From Cycas panzhihuaensis (lineage: Eukaryota; Cycadophyta): a stretch of DNA of 64,000 nt. The DNA is taken from assembly GCA_023213395.1 (NCBI GenBank), contig CM041465.1, positions 174,103,741-174,167,740 on the forward strand, written 5' to 3'. The notes under the pieces are model-generated. The model did not search any database and had not been told where the DNA came from. It was given only the letters and a program-made list of their open reading frames with translations. Of the stretch, positions 44,751 through 58,474 are shown in pieces; position 1 is the stretch's first letter, and each line of letters starts with the position of its first letter. The position numbers were made by a program, and so were the translations under genes.

Positions 44751-47700
44751 AATTTATTAGTCTTACTGAAGTGTTATCACTATGGAAAGTCAGGGCATAT
44801 TAAGAAGGATTGTTGGGATTTACAATATTAATAGTTGTAGTTATAGTAATAACTTTAGTAATTATAATAAAAGTCTAGATAACAATGTCTTAATGGTCAT
44901 TAAGAATATCTTTTGAATATAAAAGGGAACACGTAGTTTACAAATAAACTCTTTGCTACTGTATATACATGCATTCTGATACACAAGATGTATGGTCTAT
45001 TAATTTTGGTGCATTAAGACATATGACTGGAATGTTTTAAAGAAATGCGTGAGGTCAACTAAAAAGTCATTAGTAGAGACAACATAGATTTAGAGGTAGA
45101 ATTGTACCTATCACAATGCCAAATAGATATACATAATACTTGGAGAACATGCTTTGTATGCCTAATCTAAAGGCCACTCTTGTATGAACAACAACAAATG
45201 ACCATAACATTTTCTTAAGGATACTATATAAATTGAGACAAATAGAGTAAGTTTATGGCCATAATCATTAGAGATAATAATTTGTATAAACTACAAGGTC
45301 ACTCTAAAGTGCAAAGAACATTGCTTATAGCATCTCCATAGTAGAAAATTTGGTATAAAAGAGTGGAACATCTAAACTACTCTAGTATTCAATTAATATA
45401 TAACTTAGGAATGGCACATATTACAATGGCTTTTGAGAACTTTGTATTTTAGAAAATAACACATAGAACTATTTCTAAAAAAGAAAGGATTGAAAGCTAG
45501 AGAGGAACTTAGATTAGTTCACTCAAATATTTGTAGATCAATACCTATAGTCTTACTTGAAGGAGCAAGATACTTTATCACTTTTATTAATGACTTTTCA
45601 AGGAAATTATAAGTTTTTCCATTGAAGGAAAAATCTCATAGTATTTACTTATTTCAAACATTTTAGGAAAATGGAAAAGAATAAAAGTGGTAAGAAAATC
45701 AAGATATTATGAACTAATAATGATGGATAATACACTTTAAACAAGTTTAATTAGTCCTACAATGATTAAGGGATTAAGACACAATTTGCTACTACCTATA
45801 TGCCTTAGTAGAGTGGAGTCACTGAACATATAAATATGTTCTTGATTGAAAAAACTAAATCTATGATGAAAGGTAAGGATATTTTAGATTATTTATGGTT
45901 TAAAGCTCTAAACATAACTATGTATTTAATCGTTGAAAGTATAACAAGGGTTATTAGAGACAAAATTCCTAAGGAGGATTAATCAAATGAGAAACTGAAT
46001 GTAAGCCATTTCAAATTTTTTTGGTGTATAACATACATGCATACCCCCAAAGGTGAAATGATAGAAGTTGGATGACAAAAGCAGTATATGAATCCTTATA
46101 GGATAATATAAGGAAAGCAAATCATATAAAGTTTATAAAGTGTCTACTAAGAAGGTTTATATAACTTGTGGTGTTATCTTTAATGATGGTGATATAATAG
46201 ATATAGGCTTAATCAATATAAGGGAGCATATTGAAGAACAACATAAATATAGTTCTTCAAGGGACTTTACCCAATGTGATATGAAACCGTTGGACATTGG
46301 TGAAGTATTAGAGGTTGAAGCATTTAAGTAGTATAAGTCTAAATCTAAGACTATATCCAAGGCTAAGCTAAAGATTACTCCCTTCTCTTTGACTTCATCT
46401 TTAGAGAAGAAGTTACCTTAATGGTATTTGAAAGCCATAGAGGATATTAAAATTTTATTACTTGAGATAAAAGAAAAGCAAAATCCTAAAATGTGACCTT
46501 CTAGGTATGCAAACATTACTCTTATAGTATAAGTGTTCAATATAGATGAACCTTCCACTTTTAAGGAGGTTGTTAAAGAGTAAAAGTGGAATGATACTAT
46601 GGATATTAAAATCCAAGTAGTTAGGCAGAATCATACATGATACTTAGTCAAATTATCTACTAGAAAGCATGCAAATAGATTTATAGGATCAAGTATATAT
46701 TAGGTGGATCTTTGGATAAGCATAAATCTAGACTTTTAGACTTTAAATAATAAGAAGGAATAAACTATCAAGAGACATTTGCTCCAATTATCAAGATAAA
46801 TACTATTTAACTCATTTTAGTGATAATTGCTTAGTTTAAATGGAAACTTTATTAGATGGATGTGAAAAGTACATTTTTAAATAAAGACTTAACTAAAGAA
46901 ATCTACATGGAGAAACCAACTAACTTTGTATAAAAGGGTTAAGAGCACTTAGTATGATGACTTAGTAAGGTCTTATATGGCCTAAAATAAGCTCTAAGAA
47001 CTTAATGTGAGAAAATTGATTAATGCTTAAAAAAAAAATTAAGAGAACTTTAGCTTACTTAAATCTATATATTAAAGTTTTTGATAATAAAGTAATATTC
47101 ATAGTATTATATGTTGATGACTTATTGATCATAGGTAATGATATCAATATGACATCAAACCTAAAGATAGATTTAAGCCACATCATCGGGATGACAAATC
47201 TTGATATACTTCATTACTTCCTTAGAGTGGAAGTATAACAAAGGTTTGAATGTATCTTTGTTTCACAGATAATAGACACTTGAAATTTTTTGAAAAATTT
47301 CAAAATAGATGATTGCAAACATGTACCTCCTTATATAGAGACTAGTTCCAAATTAATAATTGAGAATAATAAAGTAAATATTAATGCTACATTGTATAGT
47401 CAATTGGTTGGTAGTCTAATTTACTTAATTACTACTAGGCCTAACATTTCATTTGTAGTTAGAAAGGTGCCTAGATTTATAGAAGCATTTAACAAAGTTA
47501 ATAGATAGCTGTAAAAAAGATACTTAAATACTTAATAGGCACATTGAAATATAGGTTAGAAGTTATATATAATAACAACTTCAAGTTTGAGGGATTCATA
47601 GATTCTGATTATGTCAAATGTGTAAATAATATGAGGTTAACTTCTGGATATTATTCTAGTTGGGATCTACTATATTTATATGGAGTAGTAAGAAGCAACC

Positions 47701-48010
47701 TAATCTTATTTTTTTCTTAACTAAAGTAGAGTATAAGGCTACAATTATAATAATTATTAAAGTCATCTAATTATAACATATTTTTTTAGGACAAAGGTTT
47801 ATATCAACTAAAACCAACTAAATTATACTATGATAATTAAAGTTCACTAAAGATCATTAAAAACCATGTGCTCTATACTCATACTAAACATATCAAGATG
47901 CACCATCATTTCATTAAAGAACTAATCTAAAATTGAATGATCAAAATGGTGTATATACTAATAGAAGAATAATTGACTAAGATCTTTACTAAACCACTTA
48001 CTTAAGACCA
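44751..48010 (+). pseudogene. Decayed Copia-4 nucleocapsid and pol
   Basis: In order: zinc knuckle CYHYGKSGHIKKDC (44772-44813; the second Cys is His), protease region SINFGALRHMTGM, integrase from about 45500 (FITFINDFSRKL; TNNDG; SGVTEHIN, with Glu kept), RT (WMDVKSTFLNKDLTKEIYM near 46855; VLYGLK; active site LYVDDLL at 47107-47127, intact; LVGSLIYLITTRPNISF) and RNase H to DQF near 48012. Dozens of stops and frame changes. Part of the same insertion as the gag at 43501-44235. Confidence 0.82.
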
Positions 48011-48405
48011 ATTTTAAATGTTGTAGGATGGTATATATATTAGAATGAATAATATAAACATTGAGAAGAGTATTGAATAATTAATGTTTACTAGGCTCAC
48101 AACGTTGACTTACAATCCTCCCACTTTATGTATTATACATTAAGATTCATTATTATTGTTGTGTTAGAATGATAAATCATTAGGGGTCACATAGCATTCC
48201 ACACACACATAAACACACACACACACATATATCACTCTATATGATTGTAAATATTCCTTTGTAGTTTTTTATATGCACATTAATTGTGTATTAAAGTTTT
48301 TAATGAGAATGAGATGAGTTAATATACTTGTAAAATCAAATTTCTTAGTGTATTTTTGCTTTCTATTTTTAGATATATCCTAGTTTGAATTTCTACACAT
48401 AATAC
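48011..48405 (+). other. Probable Copia-4 3' untranslated region and LTR remnant
   Basis: Contains a short CA-rich microsatellite (about 48201-48228) and T-rich tracts. No coding signal. An LTR is expected here from position, but its ends are not clear. Confidence 0.4.
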
Positions 48406-49183
48406 TTCATAAAGATGGACCTATACTTATGTTATCATCAAATCTAAATATGAGAGGACACATCCAAAATAACATTCCATGCACACTAAGGATATTTCAT
48501 TACCTTCCAAGCTATAATGAACAATGTACTAACCTCCTTCATATTGAAATTTATTTACTATTTTTTAATGACATTTTAATCTATAGTAGTGGTTAGAAGG
48601 AATAGTTCTAAGTTGATATGATATTAATAGCCTTGAGGAAAAATTGCTTCATAATTAAGATTTCAAAATGCACCTTTAGAAAGGAAGAAGTTAAATACTT
48701 AGGCTATATCATCTCTATGAAAGTGGTAAATGTGGATTTCATTAAAAGTAAGGTGATCTTGGAGAGGGTGACACCAAAAAGTACCACTAAGTTGAGGGCT
48801 TTCTTGTGATTGATAGGGTACTACTATAAGTTTATAAGGAATTATAGTTGTTTAACTTCTATCACAATAGAGCTATTAAAGAAGGATTCATTCCACTAGA
48901 CCTAGAAAGTAGAAGATTACTTTAACTACCTTAAGAGGGTTATGCCTATTATGTATGTGTTAGTAGCATGTAACTTTTTAAAACCCTTTATTCTATACTA
49001 TGATACCTTTAGAATATGACTAAAGGTAGTGTTAATATAAGAGGGATAATTATTAGCCTTTCATAGTGAAAAACTTAATAAAAGAGAGAGATGTACATAT
49101 ACTATGATAAGGAAATGTTAACTATCATGCATGTTGCTTCTTGCAACTTGGGAAATTCATAGTTATTAGATTAATAGGTAAAT
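48406..49183 (+). pseudogene. Decayed plus-strand Gypsy RT and RNase H start
   Basis: MDLYLCYHQI (Gypsy DLRSGYHQI), ITFHAH-GYFITFQAIMNNV with a short internal loss, then FFNDILIYS (FFDDILIYS-type active site with Asn for the first Asp), ISKCTFRKEEVKYLGYIIS and GYYYKFIRNYSCLTSI, followed by the RNase H entry (LKPFILYYDT). Broken by several stops and cut at 49183 by the minus-strand Gypsy element. No pol after 63321 continues it convincingly. Confidence 0.75.
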
Positions 49184-49188
49184 GAAAG
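49184..49188. repeat. Target-site duplication GAAAG, left copy of chromovirus element
   Basis: GAAAG directly before the LTR terminus TGGAACAAG. The partner is 63317-63321. Confidence 0.8.
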
Positions 49189-49588
49189 TGGAACAAGCTT
49201 ACTCCAATATTTCACTAAACTTGAGTCCTCAAATAAGAAAATTGAATAATATGATAATACTTTATTATAATATAGAAAATGGATTACAAAGAAGAGCTCA
49301 CAAGATTATTAAAAATCTCCAAAATAAAATTGAAAGGGGTGCTAAAGTACAACCTCTCTAGAAAATGATAAGACTCAACAACCTTCCCTTTATAATAAGT
49401 TAGCCTTAAGTAAACAATGAAGGCCCCTTTGCACATGATACCACTAGTAGGAAAAACAACCTCAATTTCTATTAGTAGGTATAAGCAGCCCGCACACAAA
49501 GGTTAATGGCTAATATTAACCATTAAGGTCTCTTTACCATATGTAGTAGCTTAACTATTTTTGCTTAGTGAAGAGTGGTTATGTAACA
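49189..49588 (-). repeat. Chromovirus element 3' LTR
   Basis: 400 bp, plus-strand ends TGGAACAAGC and GTTATGTAACA. Aligns along its length with 62918-63316. Confidence 0.88.
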
Positions 49589-50880
49589 GGTCCCTTGCCC
49601 TAAGATGATAAGTCCTCAAAGCCAAGAAGAAGATAGGGATGTTACTTAATAAATTCAATGAACTCCTACATTGCTTTATCTAGTTCATAATTGACCCACT
49701 ACGCCAAGTACTTAGAAATAGTCTTATTATGAAGGTGGCATTGGTGGATGGCGAGAAGACAGTCAAATAAAATAGCGAGATGTTACTCTTCATCCATAAT
49801 TGGCAAGGTAGATTGAGGTATTATGTTCTTGCTAAGGTTCTTCTTAAGGCATGGAATATGGAATACATTATGGATTTTTGTATGTATGATGGGAAAGGGG
49901 GCAGGGAGGGAGAGCTTGAGTGTATAAGTGACTTTATTAATTCATTGAAGAACCTTATATAGGCCATAGTAATGAGAACTTAACTTTTGGATTTTATAAT
50001 ATTTGAGGGACTATTGCTTATATGGTTGGAGTTGAAAGAAAACAAAATCACCCACGTTAAATGATCAATTAAAAGATAGTAGTCTACAAGTTATTTCATG
50101 CGAGTTTAGGCCATTGTAAGGTTTTGCTTAAGTGTATGAATAATCTAGTCTATGTCTTGGAGTTTTTGTTGGAATGTAACAATATAAAGATTAATAGCAA
50201 GAGTGTGGTGAGATGAAGTCAAATATCTATAAAGGGCCATAAATGGGGACATGCCAATCGCTAAGTGGTATAAAGAGTTATACCAATATTCTATAAGAGG
50301 TAGCCATGAAGTATATTTATGTCGATGCTTAAATACAAAGTATCATAAATATGTTAAATGCATATTTAGAACTTTATAAATATTAGAACTTCATATTAAG
50401 ATAAATAAAATATTTAGATAATATTATATCATATTATTTAATAATAGAACACATTATTTATATAAGTTGGTAAATATCTTATTATTTACCTCGAGGTATA
50501 TGGATAGGGTGGAGGAGGTTGGGTTGAGCTTTTATATCAATTTTATTCCTTTGGCAAGTATTTCATATAGAGATAAATGAAAGTATGGAAGATTTCATAT
50601 TAGGTTAGTAGAAGTTAGATAGATTTGTCTATATATTGTATGAGATCTTGAATGGTCACCAAGGAGAGCAGAGTGGTATTCAAATAAAATTTATTGTATA
50701 AAGGATGAGGTGGGGTGGATAAAAATTTAATTTTGGTATAAGAGATAGGAATTATGTAAGGACCGATACTTATAAGTATGAATTTTAGATTCCCACTTAT
50801 CAAACTATAGGTGAGATAGATTTTCAACTATTAAGCATATTGTTAGAAATTACATAATATTGGGTTCATTGGTGAGGGAC
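49589..50880 (-). pseudogene. Chromovirus element integrase and C-terminal chromodomain-like region
   Basis: From 50880 down: a zinc-domain part with GDHSRSHT-like and IFHTFIYLYMKYLPKE segments and TQPPPPYPYTSR (the LLQPLPIP-type hinge), then IEYWYNSLYHLAIGMSPF, WVILFSFN/VGDFVFFQLQPYKQ, KLSSHYYGLYKVLQ-INKVTYTL and HNVFHIPCLKKNL. A tail with WVNYELDKAM and GFEDLSS resembles a chromodomain (ATWE and LEDK motifs). The core Asp residues are not identifiable in this wreck. Chromodomains direct integration toward heterochromatin. Confidence 0.75.
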
Positions 50881-51187
50881 TATAGGGATGAGGGAGAGGG
50901 TATCAACAACCACATTTTTCTTATCTTTACTGTACCTAATGGTGAAATCAAATACTTGTAAGTAATCAATCCATTTAACTTGCTCTTGTTATAGGACTGG
51001 TTGATCAATAAGGTGATAGAGGCTATGGTGGTCTATTAAGATAGTGAACTTAGAGCTCGAAAGATACTGATGTTATTTATTAGTCACATATAGAATAACT
51101 CATATCTTTTTGATATGTTAATAACTGACAATTATGGTCTTTAAGTTTGTGACTCTTAAATATCATTTAATGGAAATTTTATATTGA
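50881..51187 (-). pseudogene. Chromovirus element RNase H, C-terminal part
   Basis: Reads YLRVTNLKTIIVSY and HQYLSSSKFTILIDHHSLYHLIDQ, with VKWIDYLQVFDFTIRY and VVVDTLSLIP, the end of a Gypsy RNase H. The N-terminal part lies beyond Copia-2 at 58819 and up. Confidence 0.8.
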
Positions 51188-51192
51188 GATGT

Positions 51193-51530
51193 TGTTAAAA
51201 CATTAACAACACCTCTTTTATTGTAAACTAATGTATTTTATAATTTAATAAAATTAATTAAGGTGTTAGATCCATCCATTGCACCGAACTATGTAAATAT
51301 TGATGATAATATTGATTTATAAATTAGACCTATTTATTAGCCATTATATTATATTTTTTTCTATGCAAAAGCTTTGATTGTATAATGCATACAATGTAAC
51401 AAATTTGCCCATCACATCTTTTAACAATAAATTTACAATGTTTTTTATATTAAAATTTTAATCTCATCTTTATGAAATCTTTATATAAATTATGTATGTT
51501 GTATTTTTTTATCCTAATATAAAATTCACA
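51193..51530 (+). repeat. Copia-2 5' LTR
   Basis: 338 bp. Aligns end to end with 58475-58813, with many transitions. Confidence 0.9.
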
Positions 51531-51542
51531 TGGTATAGGAGC
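51531..51542 (+). other. Copia-2 primer-binding site
   Basis: TGGTATAGGAGC, one or two changes from the initiator-Met site, directly after the LTR. Confidence 0.8.
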
Positions 51543-54120
51543 TTCAAATATACATAAATCAAGGTTGTTGCAATTGAATTTACTCTGTTTAGTGAAAACA
51601 TGAGTTTGTTTGGTTGGGAAACATTAAAAATAACACTTTGTTGACATTATTTTTGTATTATTTTATAAATATTGCTAGTGCTAGTCCATTTGATTGAATT
51701 GCAGGCTATGTTTGTGATTAACAGTACTCCTAGAAGCTGCTTGGATGTCTATAAGCAATTCTTTGATGTTGTTTGAAGTCACGCCTATCAAAATGACGAG
51801 TCGGCTCTGTCTTTTCAACCTGTTCAACCTCTATTTCACCAGTTTCATCAATCATATGAATAAAAAATTGCTCCTTGGTGTTTAATTTAAATCTGAATCA
51901 ATCTTTGGCTTCATATATAGACTTATGATATGCTTACAAAGTAATTTCTAACAATCTACACTTGATTTGATTAAGATATGATCTAGTTTTGTGTATAGCT
52001 CTACGCATCCTCTGTTGGCTTATTTTATAGTATACGACTCTGTTAATAGTTGAAATAGTTTTGATTTAGTTTGAAATTAGTCTTAAATCATTTTTGAACT
52101 TATTTGATATGGTCATGATTGAGTTTGAAGCAAATTAATTAATCAAAATCACATGTTTTGCCATGAAAATCCACGTGGCTGCGTGAAATATTAATTTGAT
52201 TTTTTTTTTTTTAAATAAAGTTTCATTTAAATTTAATGAAATTTGATAATCAAATCAAATCCACAAAGGGGGCTTAATGATGTGGTCACATTAATGTCAT
52301 ATGACCAGATTTATAACTTTAAAGGGTAATACTTCAAAGTACAGTAAACTACTTTTAATGTTTTTTGCATAATAAAAAGATTAAATCATATCTGTATATT
52401 TTTTTAGATCAGTTAGCCCCTCAAATAATTATCCAGTGGTCACATGATCCTATTCTACAACCAGTGACTATTTTAGAAGGGCGCTTAAATCAAATCCTCA
52501 TCATTTCACCTTCAAAATAAGGTCATTGCACTGTCTTTGGTATAACTTTTCAACATGAGGTCAGATTTGGGCATTGCTTAAATTGTTGAAATCTTGATTT
52601 AGAGCTCTATAATTTAGAGTAGTTTAAGCCTTTTTTTAGTAGATCTTCATGGGTTTATAAGATACTAAACTAGACTCATTTATTTGAGCCATAATAAGTC
52701 CCTTTTTATTAATTGAGGTCTTATTTTTTAGTTTATGAGGCTTCTAATAGTTGAATGATGATTATGTACATCTATTTTATTGTCCTATCTACTTGTTTGC
52801 TAAATTTTGCATGTGCATTATAGTTGTAGGTGTCATTCTTAGATGAAGGAGGCTAATTTCCTCTCAAACACAAAATCACCTCTAGAGCATCCTAAACCTT
52901 TTGTTTTTCTTTTAATTATTATATTTATTTTAAGTATTTTATTTTATCGTAAAAGGAAGCCTCCTTATTTAGATAATATCATATTTTTGAAAAGGAATTT
53001 CAACTAAAAAGATTGGAAAAGATAATCCTAAATCAATAAATAAAATCATTCTCTAGCATTACAAGGGGAACGATTATGACCCCTAAAGTTACCACTCTGC
53101 ACACATCATTAGCTACACTTAATTCTGTGGATATTAGAGAAGTTCATTGGTTATAAGATGTATCAAGTGGCAGATTAAGGTGTGAACACTTTACCTTAGA
53201 GTTTGGAGACTAGGCTAGACCTGAAGTAGGTGAGTGCCTTAGTTTATAGTCCTTAGCTAGATCTATTATTAAGCATAAATCTAACACAGGTGGATCAATA
53301 AAACAAGGGGGTCTTTAACCTTCTTAGCAACCCATGTACTAAGGTATATAAAGCCTAAAGCTCACATACTATATTGAGGTATATAGAGCCTAAAGTTCAC
53401 ACATTGATATACAAGTCCTTATTTTACCACTTATGGGCTATAGCAGAAGCTTTTAATTTATTTTAGAAACAACACAATGATTCAAAGATACTAATCTAAT
53501 ATATGCTCAAATAGATCTCATCATTTTCAAATAATAACGAATATTGGAATTTCACTATAAACACTAAAGTGAAGTAAGGGAAATTGTATAAATAAAAGGT
53601 AAATATATTATTAAAAAATAATATAGGAAAGTATAAAAATATACAATAAAATATCCTTACTAAATACTTGTCCCCTTGAGGCAGGATTCCTATAAATATC
53701 TCAGGTTAAAGGCTAAGTTAACTATAGCCCTAAAGTTGAAAATATGGAAGAGATCAACCAAAAATGATGATATAAAATGAGGGCTTAGATCCCTATTTAT
53801 AATGGTCAATTATTATCCAACTTGAAGTTAGTTAGAACTAGGATAGTTCTCTGGGATTGAACCATGAATGAAGTCAACCAGAAGACAAGCTTATAGGTTG
53901 GCCAATACTCCTATTCTTGTACTTATTTCTTAGGGTTTAAGTCTGCTTACATACCCCTAAAGAGAGGGTTTTCCTAGAATACAACATAGGTAGGTGTCAT
54001 TAGATAAAATAGTAACATAGAATTCTAGTTTAATATCCCAACTAGGTAGATATGACACTGAAAACACTTTTAAAATGATAAGTCAAATGCTTTTATCAAA
54101 TATCATAAAACTCAGTAGAA
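51543..54120 (+). other. Copia-2 long leader, 2.6 kb without coding signal
   Basis: No protein seen. AT-rich, with a tandem pair (about 53340-53410) built on AGGTATATARAGCCTAAAG. The length is similar to the Copia-1 leader, but the sequence is not related by eye. Confidence 0.5.
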
Positions 54121-54760
54121 TAACCAATTGTATAGCTTGGAAAAAATAAGTTAAGAATCTTCTCATAATGAATTATTACTAGGGATATCTTAATGGGGAT
54201 ATATCTTGTCCTGTACGTACTTGGAATCCTAATGAGTCTACAATTGAGACACCTCTTAGTCTAATTGCCTTAGCTACCTTCAAATTTAAGGATAACATTA
54301 CTCTATTATTCCTCTATTTAGCCGCTGATAATTAAGTTGATCATAATATTGAAACTACCCAAACTTCCAATGAAGTATGGAGCACTTTATGTTCCCTTTA
54401 CGAGAGGAAGGACAATTTAAGATCTATTACTCTCAAAGCACACCTTTTTAGCATTCCTTTTGCTAGTATCATTGCCTCTCATCTGATTGAAATCAAAACC
54501 ATTTAAAATAAACTTATTAACCTTGGTATAGCTCATTCAAATCATAACCTAGTATATTTTGTCATTAATATCTTTCTCATTGAGTTAAATAGCTTTGTCA
54601 TTCACCTCTATGATACCTTTGCTAAAATGGATTTCAATATTTTAGAGGGACTTTTATTAAAGGAGGAAGGAATTCTCTATTATCTAAGTGTGGCATTAAT
54701 TTTTGACTCTGCCTTTGCATTAGCAGCTAGGAATGTAAATAAGAATTAGTCACAAAATCA
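54121..54760 (+). pseudogene. Copia-2 gag
   Basis: NDNITLLFLYLAADN, TSNEVWSTLCSLYERKDN and LKAHLFSIPFASIIA, then IKTI-NKLINLGIAHS and NSFVIHLYDTFAKMDF fit the Copia gag (UBN2) core. Stops are frequent but the frame is mostly kept. Confidence 0.75.
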
Positions 54761-56600
54761 CCCTCAACAATAGCCACTACCTTAGCAACCTCTTGCTCAA
54801 AGGTTTGATTCTTTAAACATTTTAAAATAGCCTCAACAACTTTAATAACCTTAATAGCCTCAATAGACACCACAATCTCAACCATCAAGAAATTAATAGC
54901 ATAAGCAAAATGTCACCTATATGTATTATGGGAAAAATAGGCATCTTGTTGTTGACTATAGAAGGAAACTAGTTGACTTTCAAATGTTTCAAAACTAAGG
55001 GGGACAATCACGTGGACCAAGTTTTCAATATGGAGGCCAATACTTTCAATAAAGTGGCCTATCCTTCCAGCATAATAGAAATCAATGGTAAAATTAGAAC
55101 CAAGGACAAGCCAATAGGCTTAGATATCATCTTAAGAATCAAAGAAATAATATAAATATATAGTAAGGAAGTAATATTACTAAAACACATGACTCCACTC
55201 CTCATAACTTATTTTTTACTGCTTCATCATCCTAACATATTAATAATTGCTAGTTGAATGATTCAAGTCCTACACATCACATGATCAATACTAAAAATTT
55301 GTTAAGGGAGAATCATCTAATTTAGGCTCAAATTATCACATTTGGAGATAATCTCACTTATGATATGACTAACATTATAAGAGCTCTAATTGTATTAAAG
55401 GATTCTAAAATCCAACATCACATAAAACAACATCTTTTTAGTTCTAAGAATGAAGATGAATTTACTTTCCATAAGCTAGATTGACAAGTAAAACTTGGAT
55501 GTGCTTTTTAGTTCAGGCATTTATAGAATAATAGACTATTCTATTGGATAACTCATTGTAACAAGACATGGGGATATTGGGCTCTACAAACTTAATGGTA
55601 TTTCTCTTGCTGTCAATCCTTCACCAGAATCCTATGCGATTGCATACAACACTCAGGTTTATAAAGGAAAAGAAGTCATTACGGAAGAACCTTCCTTTAT
55701 GTATGAACAAGGTGAATGTTCAAACAATGTAGAGCCAACCACCTCCAAATGCATCAAGGACTAATTATGGCTTCAATGCCTTAGCCACCTTAATATGTAG
55801 AGTCTGAATCTCATGTATAAGCCCAAAATAGTGCATGGACTCCCTAAAATCAAAAGAAACAAGTGTATTTGCGAGGCATGCTTAGTAAGAAAATAACATA
55901 GGGAGACATTCCCTTCCAATAGAGTATGGAGAGCCTCTAAACCCTTAAGATTGGTCCATTTAGACAAATGTGGGCCCATGTCAACTTCTTCACTCAAGGG
56001 AAACACGTATTTCATAACAATCATTGATGGTTATTCCAGGAAAGTATGGGTCTACTTTCTTAGAAATAAATTCTAGGCCTTTAATAAGTTTAAGGAGTTT
56101 AAAGCTGAAGTGGAAAATGAAATAGGAATGCATATCAAGGTGCTTAAGTTAGATAATTTAGGGGAGTATACATCTAATTAGTTCACTAATTTTTTTAAAT
56201 AGTTTAGAATCAAACGTTAAGTTTTAGCCCCTTGCACACCTCAACAAAATGGTATTACAAATCAAATGAACCAAACTTTGGTGAATAAAGCTAAAGCCAT
56301 AGTGAATGCTACCAAACTTATTACTTATTTTTGGGTTGAAACCATTTCAATAGCTGCTTATCTTACAAATAATAGCATCATAGTAGTAGTTCATGATATC
56401 ACTCATGAGGAGGCTTGATCAGGTCAAATCTCTCACCTCAAAACATTCAGTTGCACTGCCTATAAGCATATGCCCAAGGAGAATATAAAGAAATTTAATG
56501 ATAAAAGCCTTAAGTACATCTTTGTTGGATATGTGCTTGGATGCAAAGTATATTAAGTATATGATGCTGTTGGAGATCAGGTACATACTACAGAGGATAC
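54761..56600 (+). pseudogene. Copia-2 nucleocapsid remnant, protease region and integrase
   Basis: A Gln/Pro-rich stretch (54765-54860) and a damaged zinc knuckle precede a weak protease region. The integrase from about 55770 reads NKCICEACLVRK (both Cys kept), LVHLDKCGPMSTSS (Asp kept), FITIIDGYSRKVWVYF, LKLDNLGEYTSN (Asp kept) and PQQNGITNQMNQTL, where Asn stands at the usual Glu. The tail has KYIFVGYVLGCKVY. Confidence 0.8.
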
Positions 56601-56959
56601 CATTTTTTACTAAAGGAATAAGTGATTTAGATCTTTCTCAAATTCAGTTTGTGGTAAATGAAGATGTTTATATCCCTACAGTGCCTCTTGCATTAATTCT
56701 TGAGCCACTTGTACCTACATCTTCATATACTCTAAATCCTTCTTTAGTTCTAATAAATTTAAATTCATATGCCACATTAGCTATACCTCTCATCTTAATA
56801 GATAATTCTTGTGTGGAGGCTACTAATATTCAAAAGGTTCCTAAATGGTATCAATAGTTGATCAAGGACATTCTTTCTCCACCATATGTTCCCAAGAGAG
56901 AGTCTAGGATGAGACATTCAACTAACTATGCCTTGATGGAATGAGTCATTTAGACCCTT

Positions 56960-57700
56960 GAGCCTTCTACATTTGAGGAAGTAGCTAAGGACTTAACATG
57001 GAAAGTAATAATAGATGATGAGATGTACTCAATATTCAAGAATGATATATGAGAGCTGATAAAACTACCATCAAGAAAGAAGCCAATTGATTATTGATGG
57101 TACCATTAAATGTCATAAAACCCACCTAATTAAAAAAGGTTTTAGATAATTAGAAAGGATTGAATATGATAAGACTTTTACACCTATTGCCAAGATGACC
57201 ATATTCCATTTGGTTATGTCACTAGCAGCTCAATTTAATTAGTTTATAACCAAATGGATGTGAAGAGTGCTTTCCTCAATGGAGAACTTATTGAAGAGGT
57301 TTTCTTAAAGTAACCTCCTGACAATGTTGTTCATAGTAAAGAACATCTAGTTTGTAAGCTTAAGAAAATCCTTTATGGATTGAAACAGGCACCACATACT
57401 TGGTATGCTAAGATTGACATCTTTTTCACTCAGTATGGATTTACTCATTTACCCTCTGATTTAAATTTGTATATTCAGATTAGAGGAAACATGATCACTA
57501 TCATAGTGCTCTATGTGGACAATTTAGCAATCACTAGAAATGATGATGATTACACAACTTAACTTAAATCTAAACTTAAGAGCAACTTTGAGATGATAGA
57601 TCTTGGGTCACTATATTATTTCCTTGGCATTGAAGTGTGGCAAGAACTAGGTCATATATTCCTGTCACAATCTAAATAGTCATATGAACTTTTGTAAAAA
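56960..57700 (+). pseudogene. Copia-2 reverse transcriptase
   Basis: QMDVKSAFLNGELIEEV, then KLKKILYGLKQAPHTWYAKI, active site LYVDNLAITRN (57508-57540; Asn for the second Asp, one G-to-A change) and YYFLGIEV. Several stops before it. Confidence 0.85.
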
Positions 57701-57800
57701 TTCAGAATCACTGACTATAGTCTATTACCAAAACAAATGGAAATAGGAACCAAGCCTAATGTAGATGAATAAGGCAAACCTTTTGATTCCACTTTATAAC

Positions 57801-58440
57801 AATAGTTGGTTAGGAGTCTCCTTTACCTCATTCATACTCATCTAAATATCTCTTATGTAGTTGGGATTTGCTCTAAGTATATTGCACAACCAAATATATC
57901 TAATTGGAAGGCTACAACCAAAATTTTCAAGTATATCTGTGGTATATTTTAGTTTGGACTTGACTACACTCAAGTTAATTTTCCTATCCTTAAAGGATTC
58001 ATAGTTGCAAATTGGGCAGGTTATCCAAATACTCACCATTCAATATCAAGTTACTGTTTTGACATAAATTTAGCTATTATCTCTTAGACCTATAAGAAAC
58101 AACCTAATATTGTTCTTTCCTCCATTGAATCTTAATATAAAGTAGTTATCCATGCCACCATAGAGTTAATTTATCTTAGAAGGATTTTTACCAAGCTTGG
58201 ACTTCAACAAACTTTAATTACCATCCTTTATTGTGACAATGCGAATGTGTTGAAGATGATAAATAATCCAATTTTCCATGTTAGAACCAAGCACATTGAG
58301 GTTCATCATCACTTTATCCATAAACATGTTCAAAACAAGGAAGTTAATCTTGTGTAATGGCCTACTAAAGACCAAGTAGATAACATCTTCACTTAAGCAC
58401 TTGGCAAATTGAAGTTTGAAAGATTTTAACATGATCTTGG
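57801..58440 (+). pseudogene. Copia-2 RNase H
   Basis: RSLLYLIHTHLNISYVVG, FKYICGIF, FIVANWAGYPNTHHS (Asp of the ADWAG-type motif is Asn), IESXYKVVIHATIELIYL, ILYCDNANVLKMI (CDN kept), HVRTKHIEVHHHFI and DNIFTXALGKLKFERF. Ends before the PPT. Confidence 0.82.
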
Positions 58441-58474
58441 TATCATATTAAATATAGTTGTTGTTAAGGGAGGG

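Noticed and set aside
56498-56857. 119-codon plus-strand frame read as a separate gene
   Set aside because: It follows the integrase end of Copia-2 and corresponds to the variable linker between integrase and RT in a shifted frame.
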